Assembly: GCF_011742555.1 (NCBI RefSeq)
Contig: NZ_JAAQQR010000002.1
Location: forward strand, 248,001-312,000
Direction of reading: 5' to 3'
Origin: Luteibacter jiangsuensis
GTDB lineage: Bacteria > Pseudomonadota > Gammaproteobacteria > Xanthomonadales > Rhodanobacteraceae
DNA: 64,000 nucleotides
How positions within the stretch are numbered: the stretch's first letter is position 1; every line of letters begins with the position of its first letter. Under the pieces are notes generated by a model that was not told the DNA's origin, did no database searches, and saw nothing but the letters and a program-made list of their open reading frames with translations. The position numbers and the translations under genes were made by a program. Shown here in pieces: positions 20,888-30,206 of this stretch.

Positions 20888-21441
20888 AGTGCATTGCCAC
20901 GGAGCTTCCAGGCGTCGTCATCGTTGAGCCGACGGTGCATGGCGACGAACGGGGCTTCTTCTATGAAAGCTTCAACCGGGCGCGCTTCGCCGCCAACGGA
21001 ATCGACGCCACCTTCGTACAGACAAACGTTTCGCAATCGCAGCGCGGCGTCTTGCGCGGACTGCACTACCAGTGGCCCAATCCACAGGGAAAGCTGGTAA
21101 GCGTGCTCGACGGCGAGGTCTACGACGTCGCTGTAGATATTCGCCCTGGTTCGCCGACTTTCGGCAAGTCCGTCGCCGTGATGCTTTCCAGCGAAAACAA
21201 GCGACACCTGTGGATAGCTCCCGGATATGCGCATGGCTTCTGCGTCGTGTCGGAGAAAGCCACGTTCGTCTACCAGTGCACGAGCCTGTACGATCCCGCT
21301 GCCGATGCGGCCATTCGCTGGAACGATGCGCGCTTCGCCCTGGACTGGCCGGTCTCCGACCCACACCTTTCGAAGAAAGATCGAAACGCCCCCTTCTTTG
21401 ACGAGGTGCCGCGCGAGCGCCTCCCCGACTACTTGCCGTGA
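20884..21441 (+). CDS. rmlC: dTDP-4-dehydrorhamnose 3,5-epimerase
   Basis: 185 residues. [30 protein letters not shown] (catalytic His at 61) and [12 protein letters not shown] are the RmlC hallmarks of a cupin-fold epimerase acting on dTDP-4-keto-6-deoxyglucose at C3 and C5. The only start that gives the conserved N-terminus is GTG at 20884, overlapping the rmlA stop as GTGA; a longer open frame reaching back to 20413 lies inside rmlA and is not used. The end again overlaps the rmlD GTG start. Confidence 0.96.
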   Translation: MKCIATELPGVVIVEPTVHGDERGFFYESFNRARFAANGIDATFVQTNVSQSQRGVLRGLHYQWPNPQGKLVSVLDGEVYDVAVDIRPGSPTFGKSVAVMLSSENKRHLWIAPGYAHGFCVVSEKATFVYQCTSLYDPAADAAIRWNDARFALDWPVSDPHLSKKDRNAPFFDEVPRERLPDYLP

Positions 21442-22358
21442 AGATCCTCCTTCTCGGTGCCGACGGGCAATTAGGGGGGTACCTGCGCAGCACGCTCGCC
21501 ACCATCGGTACCGTTCGAGCTTCGTCGCGTGCTGCGAAAGATGATGCGTTGCGCTGCGATCTCTCCGACACGGCGGCGGTCGAAGTCCTCCTGCGCCGGG
21601 AGCGCGCGGACCTCGTGGTGAACGCGGCCGCTTATACGGCGGTCGATCAGGCCGAACGTGAAGAAGGCCAAGCCATGTTGGTGAACGCGACGCTGCCTGG
21701 CGTCATCGGAGCCACGTCATCCGAATGGGGCGGTGCCGTGATTCACTATTCCACCGACTATGTCTTCGACGGAACCGCGAGCCATCCTTACTGCGAAGAC
21801 GACAACCCAAACCCCCTTGGCGTCTACGGACGCAGCAAGTTGGCCGGCGAATACGCCCTTACCGAAGCGGACACAGACCACCTCATACTGCGTACGGCCT
21901 GGGTGCACAGCCTGCATGGACGGAATTTCCTCACGACCATGCTGCGGCTGGGTGTCGAGCGCAGGCAACTTAGCGTCGTGAACGATCAGCGCGGCACGCC
22001 GACGAGTGCCGGATTCCTGGCAACAGCGACCGCCACCGTCGCGGGGAGGTGGATGAACGACATCGAATCGCGCCGGGAGAGGCGCGGCGTCTATCACTTG
22101 ACTGCAGCAGGCGAGACAACCTGGTTCGACTTCGCAAATGCTATCTTCGACGAAGCACTCGCAACGGGAAGACTGCAAGAACGGCCCATCGTCCTGCCGA
22201 TCGCTACCGCTGGCTACCCCACGCCCGCGAAGCGCCCCGCCTGGTCAGTGCTCGATACGACGAAAATCGCCACGTCATTCGGCGTGACACCGCCGGATTG
22301 GCGGAGCGACCTGAGCGTCATGATGAAGGGTGGCTACGAGACTCATCCATCGGTGTGA
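21438..22358 (+). CDS. rmlD: dTDP-4-dehydrorhamnose reductase
   Basis: 306 residues. Starts with [14 protein letters not shown] (NAD(P)H site), then [22 protein letters not shown] and the Tyr-Lys pair in YGRSKLAGE, all as in RmlD, which yields dTDP-L-rhamnose. The start is GTG at 21438, overlapping rmlC by 4 bp. The end runs 16 bp into the convergent acetyltransferase gene, so no terminator fits between them. Confidence 0.96.
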   Translation: MKILLLGADGQLGGYLRSTLATIGTVRASSRAAKDDALRCDLSDTAAVEVLLRRERADLVVNAAAYTAVDQAEREEGQAMLVNATLPGVIGATSSEWGGAVIHYSTDYVFDGTASHPYCEDDNPNPLGVYGRSKLAGEYALTEADTDHLILRTAWVHSLHGRNFLTTMLRLGVERRQLSVVNDQRGTPTSAGFLATATATVAGRWMNDIESRRERRGVYHLTAAGETTWFDFANAIFDEALATGRLQERPIVLPIATAGYPTPAKRPAWSVLDTTKIATSFGVTPPDWRSDLSVMMKGGYETHPSV

Positions 22359-22816
22359 CCGATGATCCTTGCCGGGGAACCCACGACAACCGCCCGAGGC
22401 GGCACGTCGCGCGTCACGACCGCTCCCGCCCCCACCATCGCACGCTCGCCGATATCCACACCCGGCAGGATCGTCGCTCCACCGCCGATGGATGCACCGC
22501 GGCGGACGCGAGTCTGGGGAAACGCTTCCGGGCGCTCCCGCGAACGCGGGAACCGATCATTGGTGAATGTCACGTTCGGCCCAACGAAAACATCTTCTTC
22601 CAGCCGCACGCCATCCCACAGCTGCACCCCGCTCTTCACCGTCACCCGATCGCCCACCACCACGTCATTCTCGACAAAGCAGTGCGAGCAGATGTTGCAG
22701 TCCTCGCCAATGGTGGCCCCCGGAAGGATCACCACGAACTGCCACACCCGCGTGCGGGCACCGATGCGCAGGCTTTGCACATCGGCGAGGGCATGAACGA
22801 GCGGCTCGTCGCTCAC
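22343..22816 (-). CDS. Left-handed beta-helix acyltransferase (sugar N/O-acetyltransferase-like)
   Basis: 157 residues with hexapeptide repeats (for example [49 protein letters not shown] in parts), the coil of LbH transferases such as the FdtC/WbbJ/VioB group that acetylate amino sugars on nucleotide carriers. Acceptor unknown; the location at the end of glmS and by rml genes points to surface-sugar modification. The start is GTG at 22816, overlapping the glmS stop (GTGA); longer frames in glmS are not coding. Its 3' end overlaps the rmlD 3' end by 16 bp tail to tail. Confidence 0.85.
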   Translation of the reverse strand: MSDEPLVHALADVQSLRIGARTRVWQFVVILPGATIGEDCNICSHCFVENDVVVGDRVTVKSGVQLWDGVRLEEDVFVGPNVTFTNDRFPRSRERPEAFPQTRVRRGASIGGGATILPGVDIGERAMVGAGAVVTRDVPPRAVVVGSPARIIGHTDG

Positions 22817-24642
22817 TCGACCGTGACCGACTTCGCCAGGTTGCGCGGTTGGTCGACATCCGTGCCACGCTGCACAGCCACGTGGTAGGCCAGCAGCTGC
22901 ATCGGCACGGTGAACACGGCCGGCGCGATCAGGTCGCCGCCGCCGTCCACGCGAACCATGGCGATGTGCTCGGTGCCGTCTTCCATTTCCGCCCGCTCGT
23001 CGGCGAACACGATCAGCTCGCCGCCGCGCGCGCGCACTTCCTGCAGGTTGGACTTCAGCTTGTCCAGCAGCGGGCCGTTCGGCGCGACCGCCACGATGGG
23101 CATGTTCTCGTCCACGAGCGCCAGGGGGCCATGCTTCAACTCGCCTGCCGGGTAGGCTTCGGCGTGGATGTAGGAGATCTCCTTGAGCTTCAGCGAGCCT
23201 TCCAAGGCCACCGGGAACTGCGCGCCGCGCCCGAGGAACAGGGCGTGCTGCTTGTTGATGAAGTGATCGGCGATCGCGAGGATGGCCGGCTCCGTCTGCA
23301 GCGCGTTCTCGATATACCGCGGCAACGACTGCAATTCCTTGCAGTGTTCTAGGTAAACCGCATCGTCCAGACCGCGCCGGCGACCGAGGTCGAGCGCCAG
23401 CAATGCGAACGCCGCCAACTGGGTGGTGAAGGCCTTCGTCGAGGCCACGCCGATTTCCGGGCCGGCCCGGGTCATCAGGCGCAGATCGGACTCGCGCACG
23501 ACAGAGGACTCGGGCACGTTGCAGATGGCGAACGTGGCGAGATAGCCGCGGCGTCGCGATTCGCGCATGGCCGCAAGCGTGTCGGCGGTTTCGCCAGACT
23601 GCGACACCGCCACGAACAGGGTGTCCTCGGGAACCACGACGTCGCGGTAGCGGTATTCGCTGGCTACCTCGACCACCACCGGGATGCGTGCCAGGTGCTC
23701 GATCCAGTACTTCGCCACCATGCCGGCGTGATAGCTGGTGCCGCACGCGACGATATGGATGCCGCGGGTCTTGTCGAGGATGGGGTCTGCATCGATGCCG
23801 AAGATGTTCGGCAGCACGCCGTGCGGGCCGATGCGGCCTTCGAGCGTGTCGGCCACCGCACGCGGCTGCTCGAAGATCTCCTTTTGCATGTAGTGCCGGT
23901 ATTCGCCGCGCTCGACCGAGTCGGCGCTGATTTCACTTTCGTGGGCCGTGCGATCGACCGGACTGCCGTCGAGCCCGAAGACGGCGACGCTGTCGCGGGT
24001 GATCTCGACGACGTCGTCCTCTTCCAGGTACATCATGCGGTTGGTGACCTTGATGAGCGCCTGCGCGTCGGAACCGAGGAAGTGTTCCCCGATGCCGATG
24101 CCCACCAGGAGAGGGCATCCCCGCCGGGCCCCGACGATGCGCTCGGGCTCGTCCAGGCTCATCACAGCGATGGCATAAGCCCCTTCCAGCTCGCGCACCG
24201 CAGCCGTCACCGCCTGGCGCAGGGACTTGCCGGCCTGCACGTGCTCGTCGATGACGGCGCCCATGACCTCGGTATCGGTCTCGGAAAGAAAGCTGCGCCC
24301 CTTCGCCTTGAGCGACTCGCGCAAGGAGGCATGGTTTTCGATGATGCCGTTGTGCACGATGGCGATGCGCCCCTGCACATGCGGATGCGCGTTCTTTTCG
24401 CTAGGGACGCCGTGCGTGGCCCAGCGGGTATGCGCGATGCCGGTGCCGCCGGGCACTGGGTCCGCGTCGTAGAGGGCTTCCATCTCGCGAACCTTGCCCT
24501 TGGCGCGCACACGGCGGATTTCGCCGCCATCGGCGATGGCCATACCCGCGGAATCGTATCCGCGGTACTCGAGGGCTTTCAGGCCGGCGATGAGGATGGG
24601 CGCGATATCACGCTGCGCGACAGCGGCGACGATTCCACACAT
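22813..24642 (-). CDS. glmS: Glutamine--fructose-6-phosphate aminotransferase (isomerizing)
   Basis: 609 residues, the standard length. The mature N-terminus MCGIVAAV exposes catalytic Cys1; [20 protein letters not shown] and HNGIIEN belong to the class II amidotransferase domain (about 1-240); two SIS domains follow with [19 protein letters not shown] and the C-terminal [13 protein letters not shown]. It makes glucosamine 6-phosphate, the entry to UDP-GlcNAc for peptidoglycan and LPS. 16 bp downstream of the cystathionine beta-synthase gene and overlapping the acetyltransferase gene, so the three are probably one operon. I see no glmS ribozyme, which is expected for this phylum. Confidence 0.97.
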   Translation of the reverse strand: MCGIVAAVAQRDIAPILIAGLKALEYRGYDSAGMAIADGGEIRRVRAKGKVREMEALYDADPVPGGTGIAHTRWATHGVPSEKNAHPHVQGRIAIVHNGIIENHASLRESLKAKGRSFLSETDTEVMGAVIDEHVQAGKSLRQAVTAAVRELEGAYAIAVMSLDEPERIVGARRGCPLLVGIGIGEHFLGSDAQALIKVTNRMMYLEEDDVVEITRDSVAVFGLDGSPVDRTAHESEISADSVERGEYRHYMQKEIFEQPRAVADTLEGRIGPHGVLPNIFGIDADPILDKTRGIHIVACGTSYHAGMVAKYWIEHLARIPVVVEVASEYRYRDVVVPEDTLFVAVSQSGETADTLAAMRESRRRGYLATFAICNVPESSVVRESDLRLMTRAGPEIGVASTKAFTTQLAAFALLALDLGRRRGLDDAVYLEHCKELQSLPRYIENALQTEPAILAIADHFINKQHALFLGRGAQFPVALEGSLKLKEISYIHAEAYPAGELKHGPLALVDENMPIVAVAPNGPLLDKLKSNLQEVRARGGELIVFADERAEMEDGTEHIAMVRVDGGGDLIAPAVFTVPMQLLAYHVAVQRGTDVDQPRNLAKSVTVE

Positions 24643-24658
24643 GATGCTTCCCCGTTCC

Positions 24659-26029
24659 TTAATTCACTTTGCGACGCAGGTAATTCAAAAGATCGATGCG
24701 CGTGATCAACCCGAGGAACTGCTCCCCGTCGACCACGATCGCGACGTGGCCCTTCTCGAATACGGGCAACAACGCCTCAATGGGTGCCGTGACCTGAAGC
24801 ATTTCCGGGGACGCGATCATGGCGGTGGACACCGGATCGCGGAACTTCGCGCTGTCGGCATGCACGTGCAACAACACGTCCGACTCGTCGAGGATGCCGA
24901 CGAGCCGGTCGTCCTCCATCACCGGCAGCTGCGACACGTCGTACAGCTTCATGCGGTTGTAGGCGGTGATCAGCAGATCCTGCGGTTTGACCACGACCGT
25001 GTCGCGCTGCGCATAAGGCCGCAGGATGAGATCGCGCAGGTCGCCGTGCTGTTCGCGTTCGAGGAAGCCGTTGTCCAGCATCCAATAGTCGTTGTACATC
25101 TTCGACAGGTATTTGTTGCCGGTATCGCAGACGAGGGTGACGACGCGCTTCGGCGTGGTCTGCTCGCGGCAATACTTCAGCGCCGCGGCCAGCAACGTGC
25201 CGGTGGAGGAGCCGCCGAGCACGCCCTCCTTGGCCAGGAGTTCGCGGGCCGCGAGGAAGCTCTCCTTGTCGCTGATGGCGTAGGCCTTCTTCACCATCGA
25301 GAAGTCGCTGATCGAGGGGAGGAAATCCTCGCCGATGCCTTCGACCATCCAGCTGCCTGACTTCTCCGACAGGGTGCCCTCGTTGATGTATTGCGCGAGG
25401 ATCGAACCGACGGGGTCGGCCAGGACGATTTCCGTGTTCGGCGAATGCTCGCGAAGATAGGCCGTCAGCCCGCTCATGGTGCCCGACGAGCCGCAGCCGA
25501 CGACGATGGCATCCACCTTGCCGTCGAGCTGCTCGAGGATTTCAGGGCCGGTGGTCTGGACATGTGCCAGAGGGTTGTCGGGATTCCCGAACTGGTTGAT
25601 GAAATACGCGCCGGGGGTTTCGCGCGCGATGCGCTCGGCCATGTCCTGGTAGTACTCCGGATGCCCCTTGGCCACGTCGGAGCGCGTCAGCACGACCTCC
25701 GCGCCCATGGCCTTCAGGTTGAAGATCTTCTCCCGGCTCATCTTGTCCGGCACCACGAGAACGAGGCGATACCCCTTCTGCTGGGCGACCAGGGCGAGGC
25801 CGAGGCCCGTGTTGCCCGCCGTGCCCTCGACCAGGGTGTCGCCCGGCTTGATCTTGCCTGCGCGCTCGGCGCCTTCGATCATCGAACGGCCGATCCGGTC
25901 CTTCACCGAACCGCCGGGATTGGCGCTTTCCAGCTTCAGGAACAGTTCGCAACAGCCTGCATCCAGATGTTGGGCGCGCACCATCGGGGTGCGACCGATC
26001 AATTCGAGGATGCTGTCGTGAACACTCAT
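24659..26029 (-). CDS. Cystathionine beta-synthase with C-terminal CBS pair
   Basis: 456 residues. Fold-type II PLP domain with the lysine at 43 in NPGGSVKDRIG, EGTAGNTGLGLA (phosphate loop) and GGSSTGT; from about residue 330 a tandem CBS module (for example YDVSQLPVMEDDRLVGILDES). It would condense serine and homocysteine to cystathionine, the first step of reverse transsulfuration; the metB-like gene could act second. Cysteine synthase is the alternative, but the CBS pair and length favour CBS. The ATG at 26029 has GGAG upstream; a longer frame to 26287 passes through the ydcH terminator and is rejected. Confidence 0.9.
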   Translation of the reverse strand: MSVHDSILELIGRTPMVRAQHLDAGCCELFLKLESANPGGSVKDRIGRSMIEGAERAGKIKPGDTLVEGTAGNTGLGLALVAQQKGYRLVLVVPDKMSREKIFNLKAMGAEVVLTRSDVAKGHPEYYQDMAERIARETPGAYFINQFGNPDNPLAHVQTTGPEILEQLDGKVDAIVVGCGSSGTMSGLTAYLREHSPNTEIVLADPVGSILAQYINEGTLSEKSGSWMVEGIGEDFLPSISDFSMVKKAYAISDKESFLAARELLAKEGVLGGSSTGTLLAAALKYCREQTTPKRVVTLVCDTGNKYLSKMYNDYWMLDNGFLEREQHGDLRDLILRPYAQRDTVVVKPQDLLITAYNRMKLYDVSQLPVMEDDRLVGILDESDVLLHVHADSAKFRDPVSTAMIASPEMLQVTAPIEALLPVFEKGHVAIVVDGEQFLGLITRIDLLNYLRRKVN

Positions 26030-26205
26030 TGGAACTCCGTGGTTGATCCGGCGCGATCCGGTGACCGCGCCTGTTGGCCCACATGATAATGGGTGCGCCA
26101 CTGAACCGACGCCCGGCTTCTCGGCCGAGCCAAAACGGTGTATGGACCCGCCGGCGGGAAGCGTCGGTTCCTTGCGCCGGGCCCCGGCCGTGACCGGCCC
26201 AATAA

Positions 26206-26232
26206 AAAACGGGCGCCGTGAGCGCCCGTTTT
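26206..26232 (-). terminator. Intrinsic terminator after ydcH-like gene
   Basis: An 11-bp perfect stem (AAAACGGGCGC with GCGCCCGTTTT, 5-nt loop). On the minus strand it is followed by further T residues (the A run at 26204-26209 on the plus strand), a classic Rho-independent layout 24 bp after the stop at 26257. It separates this gene from the leftward CBS operon. Confidence 0.85.
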
Positions 26233-26256
26233 CCTCATGTTCGGCCCGGCTGGGCG

Positions 26257-26484
26257 TCAGTGCGGCGACTGTCGCCACCGGTCCCACATTCGCTCCAGTT
26301 GGACCTTGGCCTGCAGCTTCTCCCGCTTCATCTGGGTGAGGGCCTCGTCGCCCAGCGCCAGGCAGCCCCTGCCGGCGTCTTCGAGCTTGGAATCGAGTTC
26401 CTTGTGGCGGAAGTAGAGACGGCGAGTCTCGGCATCGGCATGGATGAACTTCTCGACGTCGTCACGCTGCTGGTTTTCGAACAT
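26257..26484 (-). CDS. YdcH family protein (DUF465)
   Basis: 75 residues, mostly helical: DVEKFIHADAETRRLYFRHKELDSKLED and KREKLQAKVQLERMW fit the short alpha-hairpin DUF465/YdcH family seen across proteobacteria. No enzymatic motif; function unknown. GAGGAG six to ten bases before the ATG at 26484 fixes the start; a frame reaching 26610 would add an unconserved leader. Stands alone with its own terminator downstream. Confidence 0.85.
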   Translation of the reverse strand: MFENQQRDDVEKFIHADAETRRLYFRHKELDSKLEDAGRGCLALGDEALTQMKREKLQAKVQLERMWDRWRQSPH

Positions 26485-26888
26485 ATCGATCTCCTCGCGG
26501 TGGGATCGGCCCGTAGCGGGGCCGGTCGTGAGGGGAGCCATGCGGGCACGATCCGCGCATCGACGGTCGGGGAAAACAGCGATGCTATGTGCCTGGGTAG
26601 ACGTACGCATGCTCCGGCAGGGCCGCCACGTGTTTTTTCCGTGACGGGGGATCGAAGCTACTCCCCTCCCCGGAACCCTGCAAGAGAGATTTTGCTCAAA
26701 AATCGCTAAAAAATAGTTGCTGGCGCAACGGTTTACGCGGCAGGTGCCGCAGCGTGGCGCGGTGACATGCTGTAGGAGCGCGCCTTGCGCGCGACATGTT
26801 TTCGCGGCTGCGCCCTAGCTGGCTCGCCAGCTCCGGGGCCTGGCCTCAAAACATGTCGCGCGCAGGGCGCGCTCCTACGGAGGCGGCC
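26485..26888. other. 404-bp intergenic region with large inverted repeat
   Basis: No coding frame with support. The part next to ydcH (26485-26640) should hold its promoter; 26660-26740 is locally AT-rich (AAAAATCGCTAAAAAATAG), and a 108-bp inverted repeat follows at 26771-26878 just downstream of the DUF4398 gene on the other side. I see no RNA gene that I can name. Confidence 0.5.
26771..26878. repeat. Large inverted repeat, REP-like (GTAGGAGCGCGCC type)
   Basis: Two 31-base arms (26772-26802 and 26848-26878), almost perfectly complementary, starting GTAGGAGCGCGCC and ending in GCGACATGTTTT, flank a centre with its own hairpin (AGCTGGC TC GCCAGCT near 26818-26833). It lies right after the stop of the leftward DUF4398 gene and so could also end transcription. 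The sequence differs from the GTGGGAGCCGC repeats further right. Such elements are usually spread through intergenic DNA. Confidence 0.8.
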
Positions 26889-27551
26889 TTACTGGCCGCC
26901 CTTCTTCGACTTCTTGGGCGAGGTCGTGGCCGGCGTCGACGCCGGGGCCCCGCCGTCGGACGAATTCATGTCACGCATCGCGCGAGCGGCGGCTTCGGCA
27001 AGGGCGGCCTGCTTCTTCGCGGCGTTGGCCACGCGGGCCTGGGCGGCGGCGACCTGCCGGGCCTTTTCCCCCTCGGCCTTGGCCTGCTCCAGCGCCTGGG
27101 AGTACTCCACGCCCTGCTGCTGCAGGCGGGCGGCCTCTTCCTGGATCATCTGGTTCTGCAAGCGCTGCTGTTCGAGCTGGCGGCGCGCCATCTCGGCATC
27201 GAGCCGGCTGGCCTCGAGCAGGATGGCGTCGTGCTCCCGGTCCAGCTGGGCGCTCTTCGCCTGGGCGTCCTGGTACTGGGCCATGGCCTTGGCGATGTCC
27301 ACCCGCCGCTCGGCGATGTAGAGGTAGTGCCCGTGCAGCTTGTCCTTGGGCTTGTACTGCGCCATCTGGCCGATTGCCTCGCGCGCGCGCGCCTGCTCGG
27401 CCTGTGCATACCCGCCCAGGGCCGGATCGGCGGAGAGCTGGTCGAGGCTGGAGTTCAGCCGCCGGACGTCGAGGTCTTCGGTAGCGGCCAGGGCCGTTCC
27501 CGCGGAAACGGCAAGAACCAGGGCCGAAAGGAGAGTGGTGGAGCGCTTCAT
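26889..27551 (-). CDS. DUF4398-type periplasmic coiled-coil protein
   Basis: 220 residues with a signal peptide (KRSTTLLSALVLAVSAGTALA, cut near residue 23), a DUF4398-like helical region and a long Gln/Glu/Ala-rich coiled coil (about 90-190), ending in a basic Lys-rich tail. It would lie in the periplasm. Function is unknown; in other bacteria DUF4398 proteins travel with an OmpA-family partner, which I do not see here. The ATG at 27551 shares one base with the stop of the upstream lipoprotein gene (TGATG) and has GGGAGG at good spacing, so a GTG one codon earlier is less likely. Confidence 0.8.
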   Translation of the reverse strand: MKRSTTLLSALVLAVSAGTALAATEDLDVRRLNSSLDQLSADPALGGYAQAEQARAREAIGQMAQYKPKDKLHGHYLYIAERRVDIAKAMAQYQDAQAKSAQLDREHDAILLEASRLDAEMARRQLEQQRLQNQMIQEEAARLQQQGVEYSQALEQAKAEGEKARQVAAAQARVANAAKKQAALAEAAARAMRDMNSSDGGAPASTPATTSPKKSKKGGQ

Positions 27552-28075
27552 CACTGGCCTCCCTGGTTGTTCAGCGGCAGGGTTTCGCCGCCGGCCGGCG
27601 GCGGGGTGTTGTCGACAGGTTCGGGCAGGACGGTTTCCGATTCCTGCACGTTGTTGGGAATGGGCACGGTGTCATTGGCGTGGTTGTCGATCATGTCCAC
27701 GCGCATTTTGGAATTTTCCTTGCTCTTGGCCGTGTTCTGGGCCCGGGCCGCACCCAGGCGAGCCTTGGCGCGTGCCAGTTCGCTGTCGGCGCGGGACTCG
27801 TCGGCGAGCAGCGCGGCCTCTTCGTACTTGCGACTGGCCATGGCGGCCTGCGCCTGGCGGAACTTGGCCTGGGCATAGTCCAGGTCCACCGGTGCATAAT
27901 CGGCGGCGCCCGCATCCCGAGCGGCCTGCAGCTGGGCCAGCGCCTGGTTCATGGCGCCGTCCGGCGGCGGCACGCTGGCACAGCCAGCGAGGGTTGCGAT
28001 AGCCAGGGCCAGGGAAGCCAGCCCGAGGAGCCGGCGACCCCTGGACAGGGCCTTCGGCGGCAAGATGTGCACCAT
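27551..28075 (-). CDS. DUF4398 domain lipoprotein
   Basis: 174 residues. Signal sequence with lipobox LAGC (cysteine near residue 33), so it is a predicted lipoprotein; next residues ASVPPP carry no Asp at +2, which fits outer-membrane sorting. A helical DUF4398 repeat follows (YAQAKFRQAQAAMASRKYEEA), then a Pro/Asn-rich C-terminal tail. It is translationally coupled to the second DUF4398 gene downstream. Function unknown; a structural or envelope-tethering role would be a guess. ATG at 28075 is preceded by AGGA; a GTG one codon earlier is an alternative. Confidence 0.82.
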   Translation of the reverse strand: MVHILPPKALSRGRRLLGLASLALAIATLAGCASVPPPDGAMNQALAQLQAARDAGAADYAPVDLDYAQAKFRQAQAAMASRKYEEAALLADESRADSELARAKARLGAARAQNTAKSKENSKMRVDMIDNHANDTVPIPNNVQESETVLPEPVDNTPPPAGGETLPLNNQGGQ

Positions 28076-28168
28076 CACTCGTTCCTCGTACAGATTTGCG
28101 AGATATTGTCGATATACAGGTCAGTGAGACCGTCTTCTCGATTGTAATGCGAACGCCCGGGGGTTTAG

Positions 28169-29278
28169 GTGGATATCGGTTATTTCCTGAAACTTATGGT
28201 GGACAAGGGCGCGTCGGACATGTTCCTGACGACCGGCGCCCCTGTGAACATCAAGGTGGAGGGCAAGCTTTACCCGCTCGGTAACACCGGCCTGCCCAGC
28301 GGCATGGTCAAGAAAATCGCCTATTCGCTCATGGACGAGGGCCAGGTGCCCCAGTTCGAGCGCGACCTCGAACTGAACATGGCGCTGGCGGTGAAAGAGG
28401 CCGGGCGCTTCCGTATCAACGTGTTCAAGCAGCGCGGTGAGATCGGCATGGTCATCCGTGCCATCAAGAGCGAGATCCCCTCGCTCGAAGAGCTGCGTCT
28501 GCCGGCCATCTTCCGCGACCTGATCATGGAGCCCCGCGGCCTCATCCTCGTGGTGGGCGCCACCGGCTCGGGCAAGTCCACAACGCTCGCGGCCATGCTC
28601 GATCACCGCAACAACAACAGCTCGGGACACATCCTCACCATCGAGGACCCGATCGAGTACCTGCACCGGCACAAGCGGTCCATCGTGAACCAGCGCGAAG
28701 TGGGTCTCGACACCCATAGCTACCACGAGGCCCTCAAGAACGCGATGCGCGAGGCGCCGGACGTCATCATGATCGGCGAGATCCGTGATACCGACACCAT
28801 GGAGGCCGCCATCTCGTTCTCGGAAACCGGCCATCTCTGCCTGGCCACCCTGCACTCGAACAACGCCGACCAGACGCTGGAGCGCATCCTCAACTTCTTC
28901 CCGGAGTCGGCACACAAGAACGTGCTGATGAACCTGGCCCTCAACCTGCGCGCGGTAATCAGCCAGCGCCTGGTCATCGGCAAGGACGGGCGCCGCATGC
29001 CGGCCACGGAAGTCCTGCTCAACACCCCGCTGATCCGCGACATGATCCGCCGCGGCCAGATCCACGAGGTGAAGGACGCCATGGATCGCAGCCTCCAGGA
29101 AGGCATGCAGACGTTCGACCAGTCCCTGTATCGACTCTACAAGGAAGGCCAGATCACCCTCGAGGAGTGTCTGAACAAGGCGGACTCGCGCGACGGCCTG
29201 GCGCTCAAGATCCGCCTTTCGGAAGGCGCTTCGGGAAGCGAGTTCGCTTCGAGCGATCCGTACGGCATCGGGGTCTGA
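28169..29278 (+). CDS. pilU: Type IV pilus retraction ATPase, PilT/PilU family (PilU-like)
   Basis: 369 residues. Walker A GATGSGKS at 130-137, Asp box TIEDPIEYLH, Walker B VIMIGEIRD and the His box LHSNNADQTLERI identify a secretion-superfamily hexameric ATPase of the PilT group. The N-terminus MDIGYFLKLMVDKGASDMFL and the length (PilT is nearer 345) favour PilU, an accessory retraction motor for twitching. The start is GTG at 28169 with GGGGG upstream. No pilT or other pil gene is in view; it is monocistronic and ends beside a REP-like repeat. Confidence 0.92.
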   Translation: MDIGYFLKLMVDKGASDMFLTTGAPVNIKVEGKLYPLGNTGLPSGMVKKIAYSLMDEGQVPQFERDLELNMALAVKEAGRFRINVFKQRGEIGMVIRAIKSEIPSLEELRLPAIFRDLIMEPRGLILVVGATGSGKSTTLAAMLDHRNNNSSGHILTIEDPIEYLHRHKRSIVNQREVGLDTHSYHEALKNAMREAPDVIMIGEIRDTDTMEAAISFSETGHLCLATLHSNNADQTLERILNFFPESAHKNVLMNLALNLRAVISQRLVIGKDGRRMPATEVLLNTPLIRDMIRRGQIHEVKDAMDRSLQEGMQTFDQSLYRLYKEGQITLEECLNKADSRDGLALKIRLSEGASGSEFASSDPYGIGV

Positions 29279-29301
29279 CGGCGACCTTTAAGGGCCCGAC
29301 A

Positions 29302-29410
29302 GACTGTGGGAGCCTGAAAGACTTGTGGGAGCCTGAAAGACTTGTGGGAGCCGCTTCAGCGGCGATCCCGCGGCAGCGGGCCAGATCGCCGCTGAAGCGG
29401 CTCCCACAAG
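29302..29410. repeat. REP-like inverted repeat R1 with two truncated tandem units
   Basis: From 29343 a near-perfect inverted repeat (TTGTGGGAGCCGCTTCAGCG and its complement ending at 29409) lies between pilU and convergent maiA. Just before it are two short direct copies of the outer arm (GTGGGAGCCTGAAAGACTT, 18-19 bp period), as if the end had been duplicated. May act as a terminator for both genes. Confidence 0.85.
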
Positions 29411-29415
29411 GTCCG

Positions 29416-30063
29416 CTATGGCGCGTCGGGCTGGGCCTCCGGGGCTGCCTTCCGGAATGCCTCCAGCGCCTGGCAAGCCTCTACCACGCGCCGAATGGTC
29501 GGATAAGGCGCCAGGTCCACGCCCCAACGCAAGGCGTTGTAGTGCTGCGGCACGAGGCAGGCGTCCGCCAGGCCCGGCGCGTCCCCAAAGCTGAAGCGCC
29601 CGGCCGTGCCGTCGGCCAGCAGCGCTTCGAGCCCATCGAACCCGTGCCGAATCCAGCGCCTCGACCAGGCCTCCTTCGCCGCCTGGTCGGCCCCGAACTC
29701 GCTCTCGAGCGCCTTCAGCACGCGCAGGTTGCCCAGGGGATGGATGTCCGTGCCCACCGCCTGCATGAGCTCTCGAACTTTCGCCCTGCCCCTGGCGTCG
29801 CGAGGCATCAACGCCGGCTCCGGATGCGTCTCTTCGAGGTACTCCATGATCGCCATCGACTGCCGGACCACCGTGTCGCCGTCGACGAGAGTGGGAAGCT
29901 GCGCCTGCGGCGACACGCGACGGTACTCGTCTTTCAGATGCTGTCCGCCGTCGTTGACCAGGTGTACCGGCCGCGCTTCGTATGCAAGCCCCTTGAGGTT
30001 CAGCACGATACGAACGCGGTAGGCGGCGCTGGAGCGCCAATAGGTGTACAGGGCGAGGGACAT
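29416..30063 (-). CDS. maiA: Maleylacetoacetate isomerase (zeta-class GST)
   Basis: 215 residues. YTYWRSSAAYRVRIVLNLKG is the zeta-class start with the Ser-Ser-Ala-Tyr glutathione-activating motif, followed by SPQAQLPTLVDG, QSMAIMEYLEE and a C-terminal helical domain ending with PTIRRVVEACQAL. It isomerises maleylacetoacetate to fumarylacetoacetate with glutathione, linking HmgA and the fumarylacetoacetase found 14 kb to the right. The ATG at 30063 is preferred because AGGA sits at good spacing; the ATG at 30072 touches that site. Convergent with pilU. Confidence 0.9.
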   Translation of the reverse strand: MSLALYTYWRSSAAYRVRIVLNLKGLAYEARPVHLVNDGGQHLKDEYRRVSPQAQLPTLVDGDTVVRQSMAIMEYLEETHPEPALMPRDARGRAKVRELMQAVGTDIHPLGNLRVLKALESEFGADQAAKEAWSRRWIRHGFDGLEALLADGTAGRFSFGDAPGLADACLVPQHYNALRWGVDLAPYPTIRRVVEACQALEAFRKAAPEAQPDAP

Positions 30064-30206
30064 GCGGGGCATTCCTGAAGAGCGACGGGAAATTCTAGCG
30101 GCGCGTGCGTGGAAAGCCTTGCCGCGCTGCCGCGCGAGACCGATTTGCGCCCGTCCGGTCCCGCCACGGACAATAGCGGCCTTCCGTCCATGAGCTGGAG
30201 CCCAAC

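Noticed and set aside
24643-24658. glmS ribozyme upstream of glmS
   Set aside because: Only 16 bp separate glmS from the CBS gene; there is no room, and the ribozyme is a Gram-positive feature.
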